DNA from: Owenia fusiformis
Taxonomy: Eukaryota > Annelida > Polychaeta > Sabellida > Oweniidae
Assembly (NCBI GenBank): GCA_903813345.2
Contig: CAIIXF020000011.1
Span: forward strand, 19,947,754 to 20,011,753
Direction of reading: 5' to 3'
DNA: 64,000 bases
Shown: in pieces, positions 21,936 through 32,300 of the stretch
How the letters are laid out: each line of letters opens with the position of its first letter
How positions within the stretch are numbered: the stretch's first letter is position 1
The notes under the pieces: model-generated
Told to the model about the DNA's origin: nothing
What the model saw: the letters and a program-made list of their open reading frames with translations, nothing else
The model's database searches: none
Translations under genes and position numbers: made by a program

Positions 21936-23077
21936 CTTACATGTTGAATTGAAACTTCCCTCCTATGATAAGAGTGATTTTGTTGACAGTCGAAGCACCA
22001 AAAGTAAAAGTGAATGTTGAATGAGAGGAACTCAATTTATACCTTCTGAGAGGTTGGATGAAAGTTTAATGGCCGCATAAATTAATAATAACTGATCTAG
22101 AATGTCAGCAAGATTCTGGTGGATGAAAGGTAAATGGCTGCATAAATTACAGATAACGAATCTAGAGTTTCAGTAAGAATATACAACTGACCCTAATTAA
22201 TAATACTGATTCAGGTAAGGAGGCTAGACCACAGACAAAAATTCATTTTTGTAACAATATAGTACTATATGGAGATGTGAAAAATATTGCATACACTGTA
22301 TGTTATACTGTAAAAGGGGTGAAAAATGCTGTAAATGGTATAAGACTAAGGGGCTAGTGAAAAATAGTGTATATGGATTTCCAAGACCCCTATAACCCCC
22401 CGTTTCATGTTTGCTTTCGTTTTTCTCAATTTGATTTTAGATTTAAAAAGTTTTGAATTACGTCAGTCCCAGTGAATTGTATTACCTATTTTACCAGGAA
22501 TATCGTCGAAAACAGAATTGTATTTCATTTGGAATTAAAGTTTTAAATAAGAGACGATTTTAAAAGTAATGTAAACCTGACCAGCGTGTTTTATCATTGT
22601 CCGGTAATTGGCCGTAAATATTTATTAATTCTAAGTTACTCATGTTCTTTCAGGTCAAATACAGAGAAAAGTACACGTTCATTTAGTTTTGGAATTATTT
22701 CCTAAATTGAAGTTGAATTCTGTTTTTTAACGGTGTGAAGAACATCTTAATCGGTCTTATATTCTTAGAGAAATCGTAACTTGAAAAGCGTAATTTTTGA
22801 GAGCTTTGTTTATTTCCTGCGGCCGCAAAGTTCACATCAAAGTCTGATTGACAGGTTAGCGGTGATTTATACAGTCTTTGAAGTGTCAATGTTTTGACAA
22901 GTTCCCAGGGAGTCATAACCCTAATTATACATGTCCCCGGGCCAAGGGTATAGACCAATCATAAACATGCGCTTAAAACATGCGCACACATCGTGGGGGA
23001 AGGATCATTTTCTATTACCGCATTGGCGCGTGGCGCGTTAGCGCGTAGCGCGTGTTTTCATTATAACCCACTTTCCA

Positions 23078-23874
23078 CAAAAGAATTGAAGACTACAACG
23101 ATATGTAACCACCTCTTCCTCTCTGTGAGGAAAAGTGAGTGCATGTCTGCATGTAATTCATTCTAATACAAAACAGCAGGATAACAGGTATTGGCTTTTA
23201 ATAATGAGATGGTCATATGTGATGCAACAGGATTGAATACGACCAAATGTAAAATAGAGAGAAAACAAGACTTTAACGAAAGAAAAGTAACATTAACCAT
23301 GGGCAAGTTAAACATATTTGGAACCAGTTAGTGCAGATTTTTTCAAACATTATGTAGCCCATTATATGTCAGCCACTCATCAATTACGAGTGTACATGTA
23401 ATTGATGAGTTTTTCATATCTTTATACCAGCTGTACAAATATGCGTTGTCCTATAACCCAGTGTGCTTCACCATACACTGTAGCTCACAGCTGATCTACT
23501 ATTTCAGGCTACACATAATTTGTAGATGTTGCAGCCGAGGCCCTTGACCTGGGCTGAAATCCCGGGTAAAATTATTTTAAAATCATGTGCAGATCTTTAC
23601 CAGTTTGAGCACTTTTAAGTGATTTTGGAAAGATTTTTGAACCCCCTTGACAAAAGCTGGCTACAGGCATGCAGCCGTCACAACCAACACATAATAAGGG
23701 ACTCAGATGACACATCAGTTGAGTAAGCTATCCCAGATAAAATGTGACCTTTTACTTTGAGTGTTTACTTATGGAACTTGTCCCTTTTCTCCTATTATTC
23801 CTTCCAAGCGTTGTACAGGCATTAATTCATATAGTTCATATTTAACGTTGGTAATCTTGTTCATATTTTAAAGC
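23078..23874. other. Spacer downstream of the CS-domain gene
   Basis: No gene is seen. The sequence holds a short inverted pair, CTCATCAATTACGAGTG / TGTAATTGATGAG, near 23378-23410. It probably includes the 3' untranslated region of the minus-strand gene ending at 23875. Confidence 0.45.
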
Positions 23875-26800
23875 TCAGTCAAGATGAGAAGTGGCTTTAT
23901 CTTCTATATATGTTTCCAGGCCTGTATCATCAAGTTCTCTGGACCATGAGCGATCCTTGGCTTTCCTAAGGTATAGCACCACTTGGTCTTTTTTTACCTG
24001 TAATAGAAAACAATTATTGCAGTTTACTAAATGTCAAGGGCTCTCATCATTGGTAGTGACATAAAAACTAACGCACATGTATGTACAATGTTCATGTATT
24101 TTAAAGTTTCTCAGCAGACAAAAAAACTTCAGCTGATAAAAACAGGGCATATACAGTAAAACCTGTTTACAATGAACACCCATGTATCCACAAAAATGTG
24201 TTCACTTTAGCTAGGCATTCACTACAGAGCTATGCAAAGGTCAGTGGAGTATGTGTTGAAAAAGGTGTTCACAAAACAAAGGTATTCACTATAGAGAGGT
24301 GTCCACTGAGACAGGTTTTACTGCAAAAATGTAAAAATAATTGTATTGTAATCAAATCATTGTATGTCTATGGTTTTTATGTTGATTATGCTTATTCACT
24401 TTTATAATATTAATAATATTGAAACTAATAACTTTCTTTCAAGTATATAACATATCTTATCAGTTTGAAGTCACACTTATTAAGTAACATACATTTCATC
24501 TTCAGAATTGAGTAAACATTACATTGTGCAGCTGTAATCATATCTAACTAATACACTCAAGAGCCTTATAATACTGTCATATAAATCTTGAAATAATGAC
24601 AAACTTCGGCTATTTTTGAAGTATACAAATCAATAAAAACATAAAAAGTGAATTGATTCCCTCTCTACAAGAGGTAATGTGTTGAGGTAAGAAACAGAGT
24701 ATGTAATTTGATAAGGGAAATGATTCGCCTTTTTTGGATTACTTTATCCAAAAATTAAATTGAAGCCCCTTGTCCACCAGTAGCAATGTTCCCCGAAGCA
24801 TTGAATTCATGGTTTTCTATACAAACAATAATTCTGTACCATACACAGTCACAGCCAATAACAATAGACTCCTCATTTATTTCTTAGAAAGGATAGTTTC
24901 ATCTTCGCACGCTCGGTCTTCACTGCGTTCATCGACCGACGGACGAGAGCCGAGTGAATGAAGCTGGGATATTTTAGCCTTACCATATATTTCAATACAA
25001 TCATAAAGTATGAGGCCTATATTCCAATACAAAAAGTGTTTATTGTACCTTAAAGCTACATTTCTCTGGCACTATGGAATCAGGTAGTTGTTTGATGTCA
25101 TACTTGTATTTTTCTTCCTTTTTATCTTTTTTAGATTCATCTTTCATGGTAACAAGTATACAAAATGATCTGAAATAAACAAAGCACACAAATATTTTGA
25201 CATTATTACAGGCAATTAAGACATAGCATTTCTTCACAACACAGTACTCAAAGTCTCCTCAAATGATTTCAAAACTGCCGTACTAAATGAAATTAAGCAA
25301 ACTCATTTTTCATTAACTCTATGTTCAGTTGTTGTGCATTTATAGGATGGTATTCTGTGTGACACTTTAAAAGATAATATCACATCTGGAAAATGGGACA
25401 GATGGCAGACAATTTCTGCTGGAAAATTCAAAAAATCTGGAAGATTTATTTTTTTAAGAAAAAGTTTACTGCTGAATTCCTGAATAAACAGTTGCATGGT
25501 ATGGTAAAAGTGTTAGGTGTTCTATGATTGTTTCTGAACTGATACACTTCTAAGATTGCAAGTAGCAAAATGCGTATATATGAGAAGAGTATGCAATTTG
25601 CTTACTTTTCCTCAAATTTGGTGTCTATTGTTGCATTTGAAGCCTTATCTCCAATGAGTTTCTTCTTTAGACCAGGGATAATTACAGTCACTCTCACTGT
25701 GCCTGAAGGACCATCCTCATCTGCAGTTGCTGAAAGTTATAAAACTTAAGATGAACTTTTGATTTGTGCATTACATTGACAAAAAACAAACCTTCTGATG
25801 TTAAATGTAACAGTCAGTACATATGCAGTACATGTATTTTGATATTTATACTCCCTCCCCATGGAAATTAAATGTGCAGTGCAGGTGTGATCTGCAGGCC
25901 CTCTCCCCATCCCCCTTGTGTGTTTTAAATAAATCCACGATTTTCTGAACAAAAAGTCATTCAAAAACTACTTTTTGAAATTAAAAAAAAGTTTCACGTA
26001 TCACACTTTGATAACATTGGGTAAGACTACAATTTAAGCCAAAGTGGTTTAAACTTTATATGGGGACTATACTATCGAATAGTAGTCTACATTAGGGAGG
26101 CTTTAATGTCTATTTAGTGCTCGACAGATCAATTCCTTGGCTACTATATTAGGGAAAAATGTACAACTTCGTCTTGAAACTTGAACTTGAAGTTTGGTAA
26201 CCCTGCTAGGAATGTTAGATAACCGGTCACCCGGTTTTTTACACAAACCCGACTCTAACTGAAGTTGATGATGACAGCTTCAGTTGTAGCCTTTCTAAGT
26301 GTAGATGTGGATCCACGGCTCTAGTGACTTAATTGACAATCGGAGTTTTGATAGGGCCCAGAGGCGCATGAATGCACCTACAGTGTATTCTAAGTGAAGC
26401 TGTTTTCTTTAAAATTCACCAATATCGCAGTTGTTAGAGCATTTCTGTGCCGTTGTTTACAATCGTAGCATATTACATTGTAGTTTAGCTGAAATCGGAG
26501 GTGTGTCAAAAATGACGAAAGAATTTCAGCAACCATCTTGAATGACGCTAGCTGCAGTTACTCTGAGTCATCCACCTACATGGAACAGTGAATATATCGA
26601 ATTGGCCACAGTCAGAGAGAATGTTTCTGGCGAAATTCTGGGACTTCAAATACTTTTGGTATAAATATAGTTCCAGGGCAATTCGAAGAACGTATTAGAT
26701 GTCCGTGGAATTGGCTAGACTCGAGTGCAACTCCTGCACAGGTCATATGACATTCATCATGAACATTTTTGTATACATATAAATGAATCAGATCTGACAA

Positions 26801-27068
26801 AAGCATCTCATATCATAGTGATTCAAGTTCCTGTGCTCTAGCCAATTCGATATACTGTAGGTCTACATGTCACTGACATTCAAATTGAAAAAAGTAAAAT
26901 TTTCAAACAATTTTGATTACACAGCAAATGTGGAGATTTCGATGTAAATGAAAGTAACCGTCATATTACGTTGTTTTGCAGTGTAATTTCTGAAAATCTG
27001 TTTCCGAGCACAGCATACATAAACTACTTACTTCCGAGTGGATGTCTAAATTCTTTTTCTTCAGCCAT
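23875..27068 (-). CDS. CS-domain protein, 134 aa, four exons
   Basis: I assembled the exons on the minus strand from GT-AG borders: 27068-27032 (start), 25729-25606, 25169-25049 and 23997-23875 (TGA). The phases join without a break to 405 nt. The product starts MAEEKEFRHPLG. It carries a beta-strand-rich CS/p23-like domain at residues ~22-115: VRVTVIIPG, then SFCILVTM, KYKYDIKQLPDSIVP, and the final strand VVLYLRKAKDRSWSREL with the Trp usual at the end of CS domains. The 'VLYLRKAKDRSW' strand resembles that of CACYBP/SIP, but the SIAH-binding N-terminal half of CACYBP is absent. CS domains usually act as HSP90 co-chaperone or protein-binding modules; the exact role here is unknown. The C-terminal tail is acidic. 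The gene diverges from the acid amidase gene. Confidence 0.85.
24154..24323. mobile_element. pogo/Tigger-like MITE in the last intron of the CS-domain gene, 170 bp
   Basis: CAGTAAAACCTGT at the left pairs with ACAGGTTTTACTG at the right; the left flank is TA, the right flank CA (one decayed base). CAGTARAACC termini are typical of pogo/Tigger elements. A related copy lies at 35945-36255. Confidence 0.6.
26595..26852. mobile_element. Candidate TA-flanked MITE in intron 1 of the CS-domain gene
   Basis: TATCGAATTGGC at the left and GCCAATTCGATA at the right form a 12-bp terminal inverted repeat. TA lies outside both ends (26593-26594 and 26853-26854). It is about 258 bp without an ORF. Confidence 0.5.
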
Positions 27069-27225
27069 GTTGAATGGCGACACCTATAGCACTTCCTGTT
27101 TACTTCCGTGTTAATGTGTCTATGCGGTTCATTATTTCAACTCAATATGGTCATCAAGCTCATTGACTCATTGAAAAGAAAGAGGTCATTGAAAGTTAGA
27201 TAACATTCGTTTACATATTATAATA

Positions 27226-29241
27226 GGATTTATTAGTACTGATGCCCTTTTAGGGCCAAACGTACATCCAATATACAATTTTCAATAACAGTAAATATAG
27301 GCAATAAAGTAAAGAAAATAGGATTACATTCTTCAAATGACATATAAAATGTTACTTTGATATAAGAATCCTGTCTCTACCCATCATTAGATACTTTATC
27401 ATGTCAGCAGATTCTTTTAATATGATCCCCTCACTCGTCAATAGAAAAATTGTCTTTTGGTGGTCATTCATATTTTTAAAATTACGACACAGGTTTTCAA
27501 GTTTTTCAATATGGGATTTTCTGATAAACTCCAATTTTTTACATTTGAATAAAAAGTGTGTTTCATCTTCTATAACCGAGTCCTTGCATATTTTACAAAA
27601 TCGACTATTAAGATCAGTAATTGGTTTTGTATATCGGCCTCTCTCTATCTCTAGATTGTGGGCGCTTATACGTAATCTAGTTAAATGTTTAGCATTTGAA
27701 AGTGTCGTTTCTGAAAGGTAGTGTTCAAATCCAAAGTGCGATTTTAGTTGTTTAAATAATCTAAGTTTCCCCCCATTCCCACTTATCAGATTCTTCCAAT
27801 ATACTTGATATCTCTCTATTAGTTTCTTTTTGACTTTAATAGCAAGCCTATTTGTGCTCATCTCTATGTTTACCCTATCTTCAAGATTCAATTCATCAGA
27901 CATTTTTATTTTAATATGGCACAGTATATTTTTGAGTTGTTTGTGCCATGTAAATGTGTTATTTGTTAAATCAAATGTTTTACTCATAATTAATGAATCG
28001 TTTAGTAAACTCCCATTTGAACTCAACTCTAAATGACCGAGGTATTTGATTTGTCTTTTTATAATATCAACTACTAAAGGTATTCTTCCCAATTCTCCTC
28101 TTACTGCCATGTTTGTGGCTTTTCTATGGACCCCGAGAACATATTTTTGGAACCGAATATGATTGTTTTCAATTAAAGCACTTTCGTATTTCTGTTCAAT
28201 ATCTCGATTAGTTTGGCAGTCACGCTTGGTATATAAATCATTACACCATATTTCCGAACCGTATAAAGCGACGGGTTTGATAAGTTGATCATACAATTTC
28301 ATTTTCAGTGAAGACTTCATCTCTGTGTCGCTTGTCAATTGATAAAGTTTAAACATGGCTTTATTTGCTTTTTCTTTTATGTTTTGTTGGGCCGGTTTAA
28401 AAGATCCCGAAGCACTTAAGACAATTCCCAAATATGTATACCTTTGAACATTTTGTATATTCTTACCATTTATTTGAAATCGTTCTTGACAAACTTTGCC
28501 ACATTTCCAGAATTTCATAATTTTTGTTTTGTCAATGTTAATTTCAAGTTTCCAGTCATCACAGAAGGATTCAAGAGTGTTCAGTTTTAGCTGCATTCCT
28601 TTTTTACTAGTATCAAATATGACTAGATCGTCTGCAAATAGCAAACTGCTAACATGTTGAGTTTCAAGGAACGGAGATTTCCCAACATTATCAAACTTTT
28701 TTATAATATCATTTATATATATGTTAAATAATAATGGACTGAGCGAGTCTCCTTGTTTTACACCCCTATCACATGAAAACGATTCCGTATAAGTTGAATG
28801 ATTAAGTTTTACACACGCCGTGGCATTTTCATACATGGTTTTAATGATTTTGTAGAAGTGCCCTTTAATTCCTGACTTTTGTAACTTATACATAAGGCCT
28901 GTGTGCCATATCGAATCAAATGCCTTCTTTAGGTCCACAAAGCAGGCATAAAAATTACTTTTATTTTGATGAACATGTTTGTCAATAAGAGACCGAATTA
29001 TAAATATATGGTCGGTCGTTCTTGCTTTCTTCATAAAACCTGCCTGGTTTTGTGAAATAATATTATTTGATTTGACAAAAGCATAAAGGCGATTATATAG
29101 CACATTGGAGAAGATTTTCGATAAGCATTCCGAAATAAATATGCCACGATAGTTACCTGGTATTCGAGGGTCATTTTTCTTGTAAATTGGTACAATATAG
29201 GATTCATTCCACGATACTGGGTATTGGTTATTACATAAGTA
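27226..29241 (-). mobile_element. 5'-truncated non-LTR (LINE) retrotransposon with intact reverse transcriptase
   Basis: The minus-strand frame is open from 29241 to the stop at 27352, about 630 codons. It begins inside the RT domain with VPIYKKNDP and PGNYRGI. Counting from the GTG at 29103, motif A is FVDLKKAFD (D57), motif B is VKQGDSLSPLLFN (113-127) and motif C is FADD (156-159). A thumb/connection region follows (YLGIVLSASG, KPVALYGSEIW), then a C-terminal CKIC...H...C zinc-like cluster. The endonuclease half and any ORF1 are lost, as usual for 5' truncation. Below the stop, the tail GGCCCTAAAAGGGCATCAG then AATAAATCC marks the 3' end. The style is jockey/CR1-superfamily. It fills the spacer between two divergent genes. 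Confidence 0.9.
27352..29241 (-). CDS. Reverse transcriptase ORF of the truncated LINE
   Basis: RNA-directed DNA polymerase domain with all three catalytic aspartate motifs intact (FVDLKKAFD and FADD) and no internal stop or frameshift over about 630 codons. This suggests a fairly recent insertion. The true start is lost: the frame runs into a stop at 29242-29244, where the truncated element meets flanking DNA. The element cannot be autonomous without its endonuclease. Confidence 0.85.
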   Translation of the reverse strand, partial: YLCNNQYPVSWNESYIVPIYKKNDPRIPGNYRGIFISECLSKIFSNVLYNRLYAFVKSNNIISQNQAGFMKKARTTDHIFIIRSLIDKHVHQNKSNFYACFVDLKKAFDSIWHTGLMYKLQKSGIKGHFYKIIKTMYENATACVKLNHSTYTESFSCDRGVKQGDSLSPLLFNIYINDIIKKFDNVGKSPFLETQHVSSLLFADDLVIFDTSKKGMQLKLNTLESFCDDWKLEINIDKTKIMKFWKCGKVCQERFQINGKNIQNVQRYTYLGIVLSASGSFKPAQQNIKEKANKAMFKLYQLTSDTEMKSSLKMKLYDQLIKPVALYGSEIWCNDLYTKRDCQTNRDIEQKYESALIENNHIRFQKYVLGVHRKATNMAVRGELGRIPLVVDIIKRQIKYLGHLELSSNGSLLNDSLIMSKTFDLTNNTFTWHKQLKNILCHIKIKMSDELNLEDRVNIEMSTNRLAIKVKKKLIERYQVYWKNLISGNGGKLRLFKQLKSHFGFEHYLSETTLSNAKHLTRLRISAHNLEIERGRYTKPITDLNSRFCKICKDSVIEDETHFLFKCKKLEFIRKSHIEKLENLCRNFKNMNDHQKTIFLLTSEGIILKESADMIKYLMMGRDRILISK

Positions 29242-29368
29242 TTATCAGGATATTTCTTAGGCTATTTACACACATAAATACCAAAGGCTAAGGAATAAAA
29301 AATAGTTGAAAAACAGGAAAATTGTAAGTCATGTGACTCTGTTGGCAAGTCACGTGATATCGTTCAAA

Positions 29369-32300
29369 ATGGAGAATTGCGGAAAGAAACAGCAGATTAA
29401 ATTCGTGTTCTTTTTTCTATGTTTTGTCGCTATATCTGAGTGCCAAAATGTTCCAAAAACATCACAAAGATATACAGTAAACCTAGATTTACCTGCAGGA
29501 CAACGATGGGGGCATGTATTGAAAGAACACAAAGGTTCAGTCATCGTAATGCACAACATGTTGAAGTAAGAGTTTCTGTTTTTGTTTGTTTGTTTGAGAC
29601 CCTATCTACTGCAAGACTTACGCCTGGCGTAACCGTCACCATGTTATTCAGTGTTTTTAATTTCGCAAGGATCCTGCCATGACCGTGCTAGTGTTGTCGT
29701 GAAAGCCCGTGACAATGCTGTATTACATACTATATTGCAATGCCTGCCATGACCGTGGTAGTGTAATCGTGTAAGCCTGGCGCGACCGTAACCTTTACAT
29801 GTATATGACATTTATGATTACTTCCTGCGAAAGCTATTTGGATTTTGATATAATAGCTTTCCCACGGAGCATTTGGACAGCTCAATGATCGTGACCTTTG
29901 AAATCGAATTAAGTCGATCTGCGGCTTACTTTTGGTCTCTTACTGTGTCTTACATCAGTATCATCAATCCGTATAAGTATTGGAGCGCTGGAGTACTTCT
30001 TTTTCGATCAAGACTTGTAATTGTTAGTCGAGTGAATCGTTTTACTGCCAAATTCCAATATGGCGGTTTCTGCTCGGACATTTTCGTAAATCTCCGGAGG
30101 TTGTCCGAACCTAACTAATTCTCAAAATTCATTTCGTTCGTTGCGTATCTCGCACCTAGCAAACCGCCATATTGGAAATAGGTCTGTAAAACTTTAACTC
30201 GATGAACAATTTACAAGTCTTGATCGAAAAAGAAGTACTCCAGCGCTCCAATACTTACACGGATTGATGATACTGATGTAAGACACAGTTAGAGACCAAA
30301 AGTAAGCCACGGATCGACTTAATTCAATTTCAAAGGTCACTATTGATCAGCTGTTCACTTCTCCGTTTGAGAGCCATAAGTTTCAAAATCTAACATGGCT
30401 CTCGAAGTGAGTAAATTTATGACATTCATGTTTCGCCCGTTGCTGTTATTATTTTTTTATGGATTAACCTTATTAATTGATAATTATAGAAAGTATGAGT
30501 TAAAAATTAGGGTTTCGTTGTGAAATTAATACACATTTTTAGTAGTCTTGATTTACATATTTAAGGTAGTTGAACACGAGGAAAATTGTCATTACGGTGT
30601 TCTCAGGCTACTTTAAATGTTGTTTAATACAACCACGGTCATGAGAGGCCTTGCAACTATTGTCACGGTCATATCAGGGTTTAACCCTACCACGGTCATG
30701 ACAGGCTTTAGAATTGTCACGGTCATGACAAGCCTTGCAATCATTATGACGGTCATATCAGGCTTTAACATTACCACGGTCATGACAGGCCTTGCAACCA
30801 TTGTCACGGTCATATGGGGCTTTAACATTACCAAGGTCATGACAGGCCTTACAATATAATACAGCGTTGTCACGGCTATACCAGGCTTACATGATAACAC
30901 TACCACGGTCATGGCAGGATACTTGTGCTAATTAAAAACACTGAATAACATGGTGACGGTTATGCCAGGCGTTAGTCTTACAGTAGATAGCATGTGGTTT
31001 GTTTGTTTACATACATATTTTGTAAAGAGATTGTCCTTAGCTTGTGGATTTCTGGAAATTTGGGAATATTTCAGATTGATCCAATTAATGTGTGACATGT
31101 GACAGTTTGTTTATGTCTAATTGGCGAAAGGCTGACTTTTGTACTAGATTACAGTACTAGTCTAAAGCATGAACAATTTACATGTACAAGGAAGCTATCG
31201 AAGTGAAACTGAAACCCTTAACCCAGGAACTGAAACAAGGATGTGAATTACTCATTGTTTATTTAATGTTATGTTAAAAATAAAAATGGGTGTTTTAGTA
31301 CTGTATTTGTAAATGCATTGGCATTGGTGGGAAGGGGGATAGCATTGGGGGCGACCCCCCCCCCTTTTCCCAGATCTTTTTAGATTTGAAACCGAGCCTA
31401 GAATTGAAAGCTAATTAAAGTCAAAGTGTAATAATGACAGAAATGATACTTTGTCATAATCTAGTCTACATCAAGCATAGAAGATCTCATTTCTCATATT
31501 ATATTGAATTCTTTACCATATGTAGTAACTTTCTCAGGAGCCCATACAGTGCAAAATGTACGTATATTATAGGAAAAATCAGTTTTTTAGTCAAAGTCAA
31601 GCTAGTTTTCTAAAAACCCATTTTTTCTTTTTTTTCATTATTGGGAATATTGTGCTGAGATCTGGCTGTGATATGTTCAGAATGCACCAGAGTCAGAGGG
31701 TTTCCCCCATCCACACTTCACGCACGACCCATCCAAAAGTCGCCCCCTCCCTTGGCAAATCCTTCTGACACCTCTGACATGTACATCTGCTTTAGCAGGG
31801 ACACTGCCAAGAACCTGAACCGACATATACATGTACATGTCAATTGCAGAGAAAGTCAGTGTTACCGTACATGTACATATCTGTGATGTTCATGTAGGTG
31901 GGGCTTTAGGTGCCTGTTGATCTTACCCTTTGGCCTTTGATATACAATATTTACAAAATGTACTTTATTTGCAGACATTTCTGTAGAAAAATACCTGTTG
32001 ATTGGTGTTTCGTGTAAAAAGTAAAGTTTGAATAGTGCCATACTCCCCCCCCCCCCAAGCTGTAATTATCACTTAGCATCTAATGTATAAGCTGCACATA
32101 TTTAACAGTGATTCCCTATACACATTTCTAGACATTACCTGCCAGAATGGACAGCTGAGTTGGTGGAAAAGGTTGCTGCTGGGTTGGATAGTTTCTTACC
32201 TGAACCTTATGCTAGTGAGATCAGAGGTAAGGTTCAGACATTACATGTATGTTATGTATCAGGCATACATTAACCAGCGTTCTCCCCCAAAATTTTTGGC

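Larger units (their letters stand above)
15319..23068. mobile_element. 7750-bp element with long terminal inverted repeats and a perfect 9-bp target duplication
   Basis: The first 36 bases starting GGTTATAATGAAAACACGCG are identical to the reverse complement of the last 36 ending CATTATAACC. Similarity resumes further in: GGCCCGGGAACATGTATAA on the left (15395-15413) and its inverted partner near 22926-22944 on the right. CACTTTCCA flanks both sides (15310-15318 and 23069-23077). A 9-bp duplication fits Mutator-like (MULE) elements best among common superfamilies, but this is inference. No transposase ORF is present. The interior holds nested inverted repeats, a ~161-bp tandem array, a CCGTCCGTC-family end and a 16-bp minisatellite, so it is non-autonomous and has collected other repeats. 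Confidence 0.8.
29602..30990. mobile_element. ~1.39-kb inverted-repeat element in intron 1 of the amidase gene
   Basis: CTATCTACTG followed by AAGACTTACGCCTGGC at the left matches the inverted right end (GCCAGGCGTTAGTCTTA, then CAGTAGATAG). The termini share ~90 bp, including CATGTTATTCAGTGTTTTTAA. GTTTGTTT lies 6 bp outside both ends and could be an 8-bp target duplication, but it is low-complexity. Inside are a large palindrome (29875-30356) and a CACGGTCATGACAGGC minisatellite. There is no transposase. Confidence 0.7.

Noticed and set aside
29873-30118. 81-codon ORF
   Set aside because: It lies wholly in one arm of a palindrome; the mirrored arm explains the sequence and no protein features are present.
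30613-30912. Long threonine/valine/methionine-rich ORFs on both strands
   Set aside because: Products of a CACGGTCATGAC minisatellite whose unit length keeps frames open; no start context or homology.
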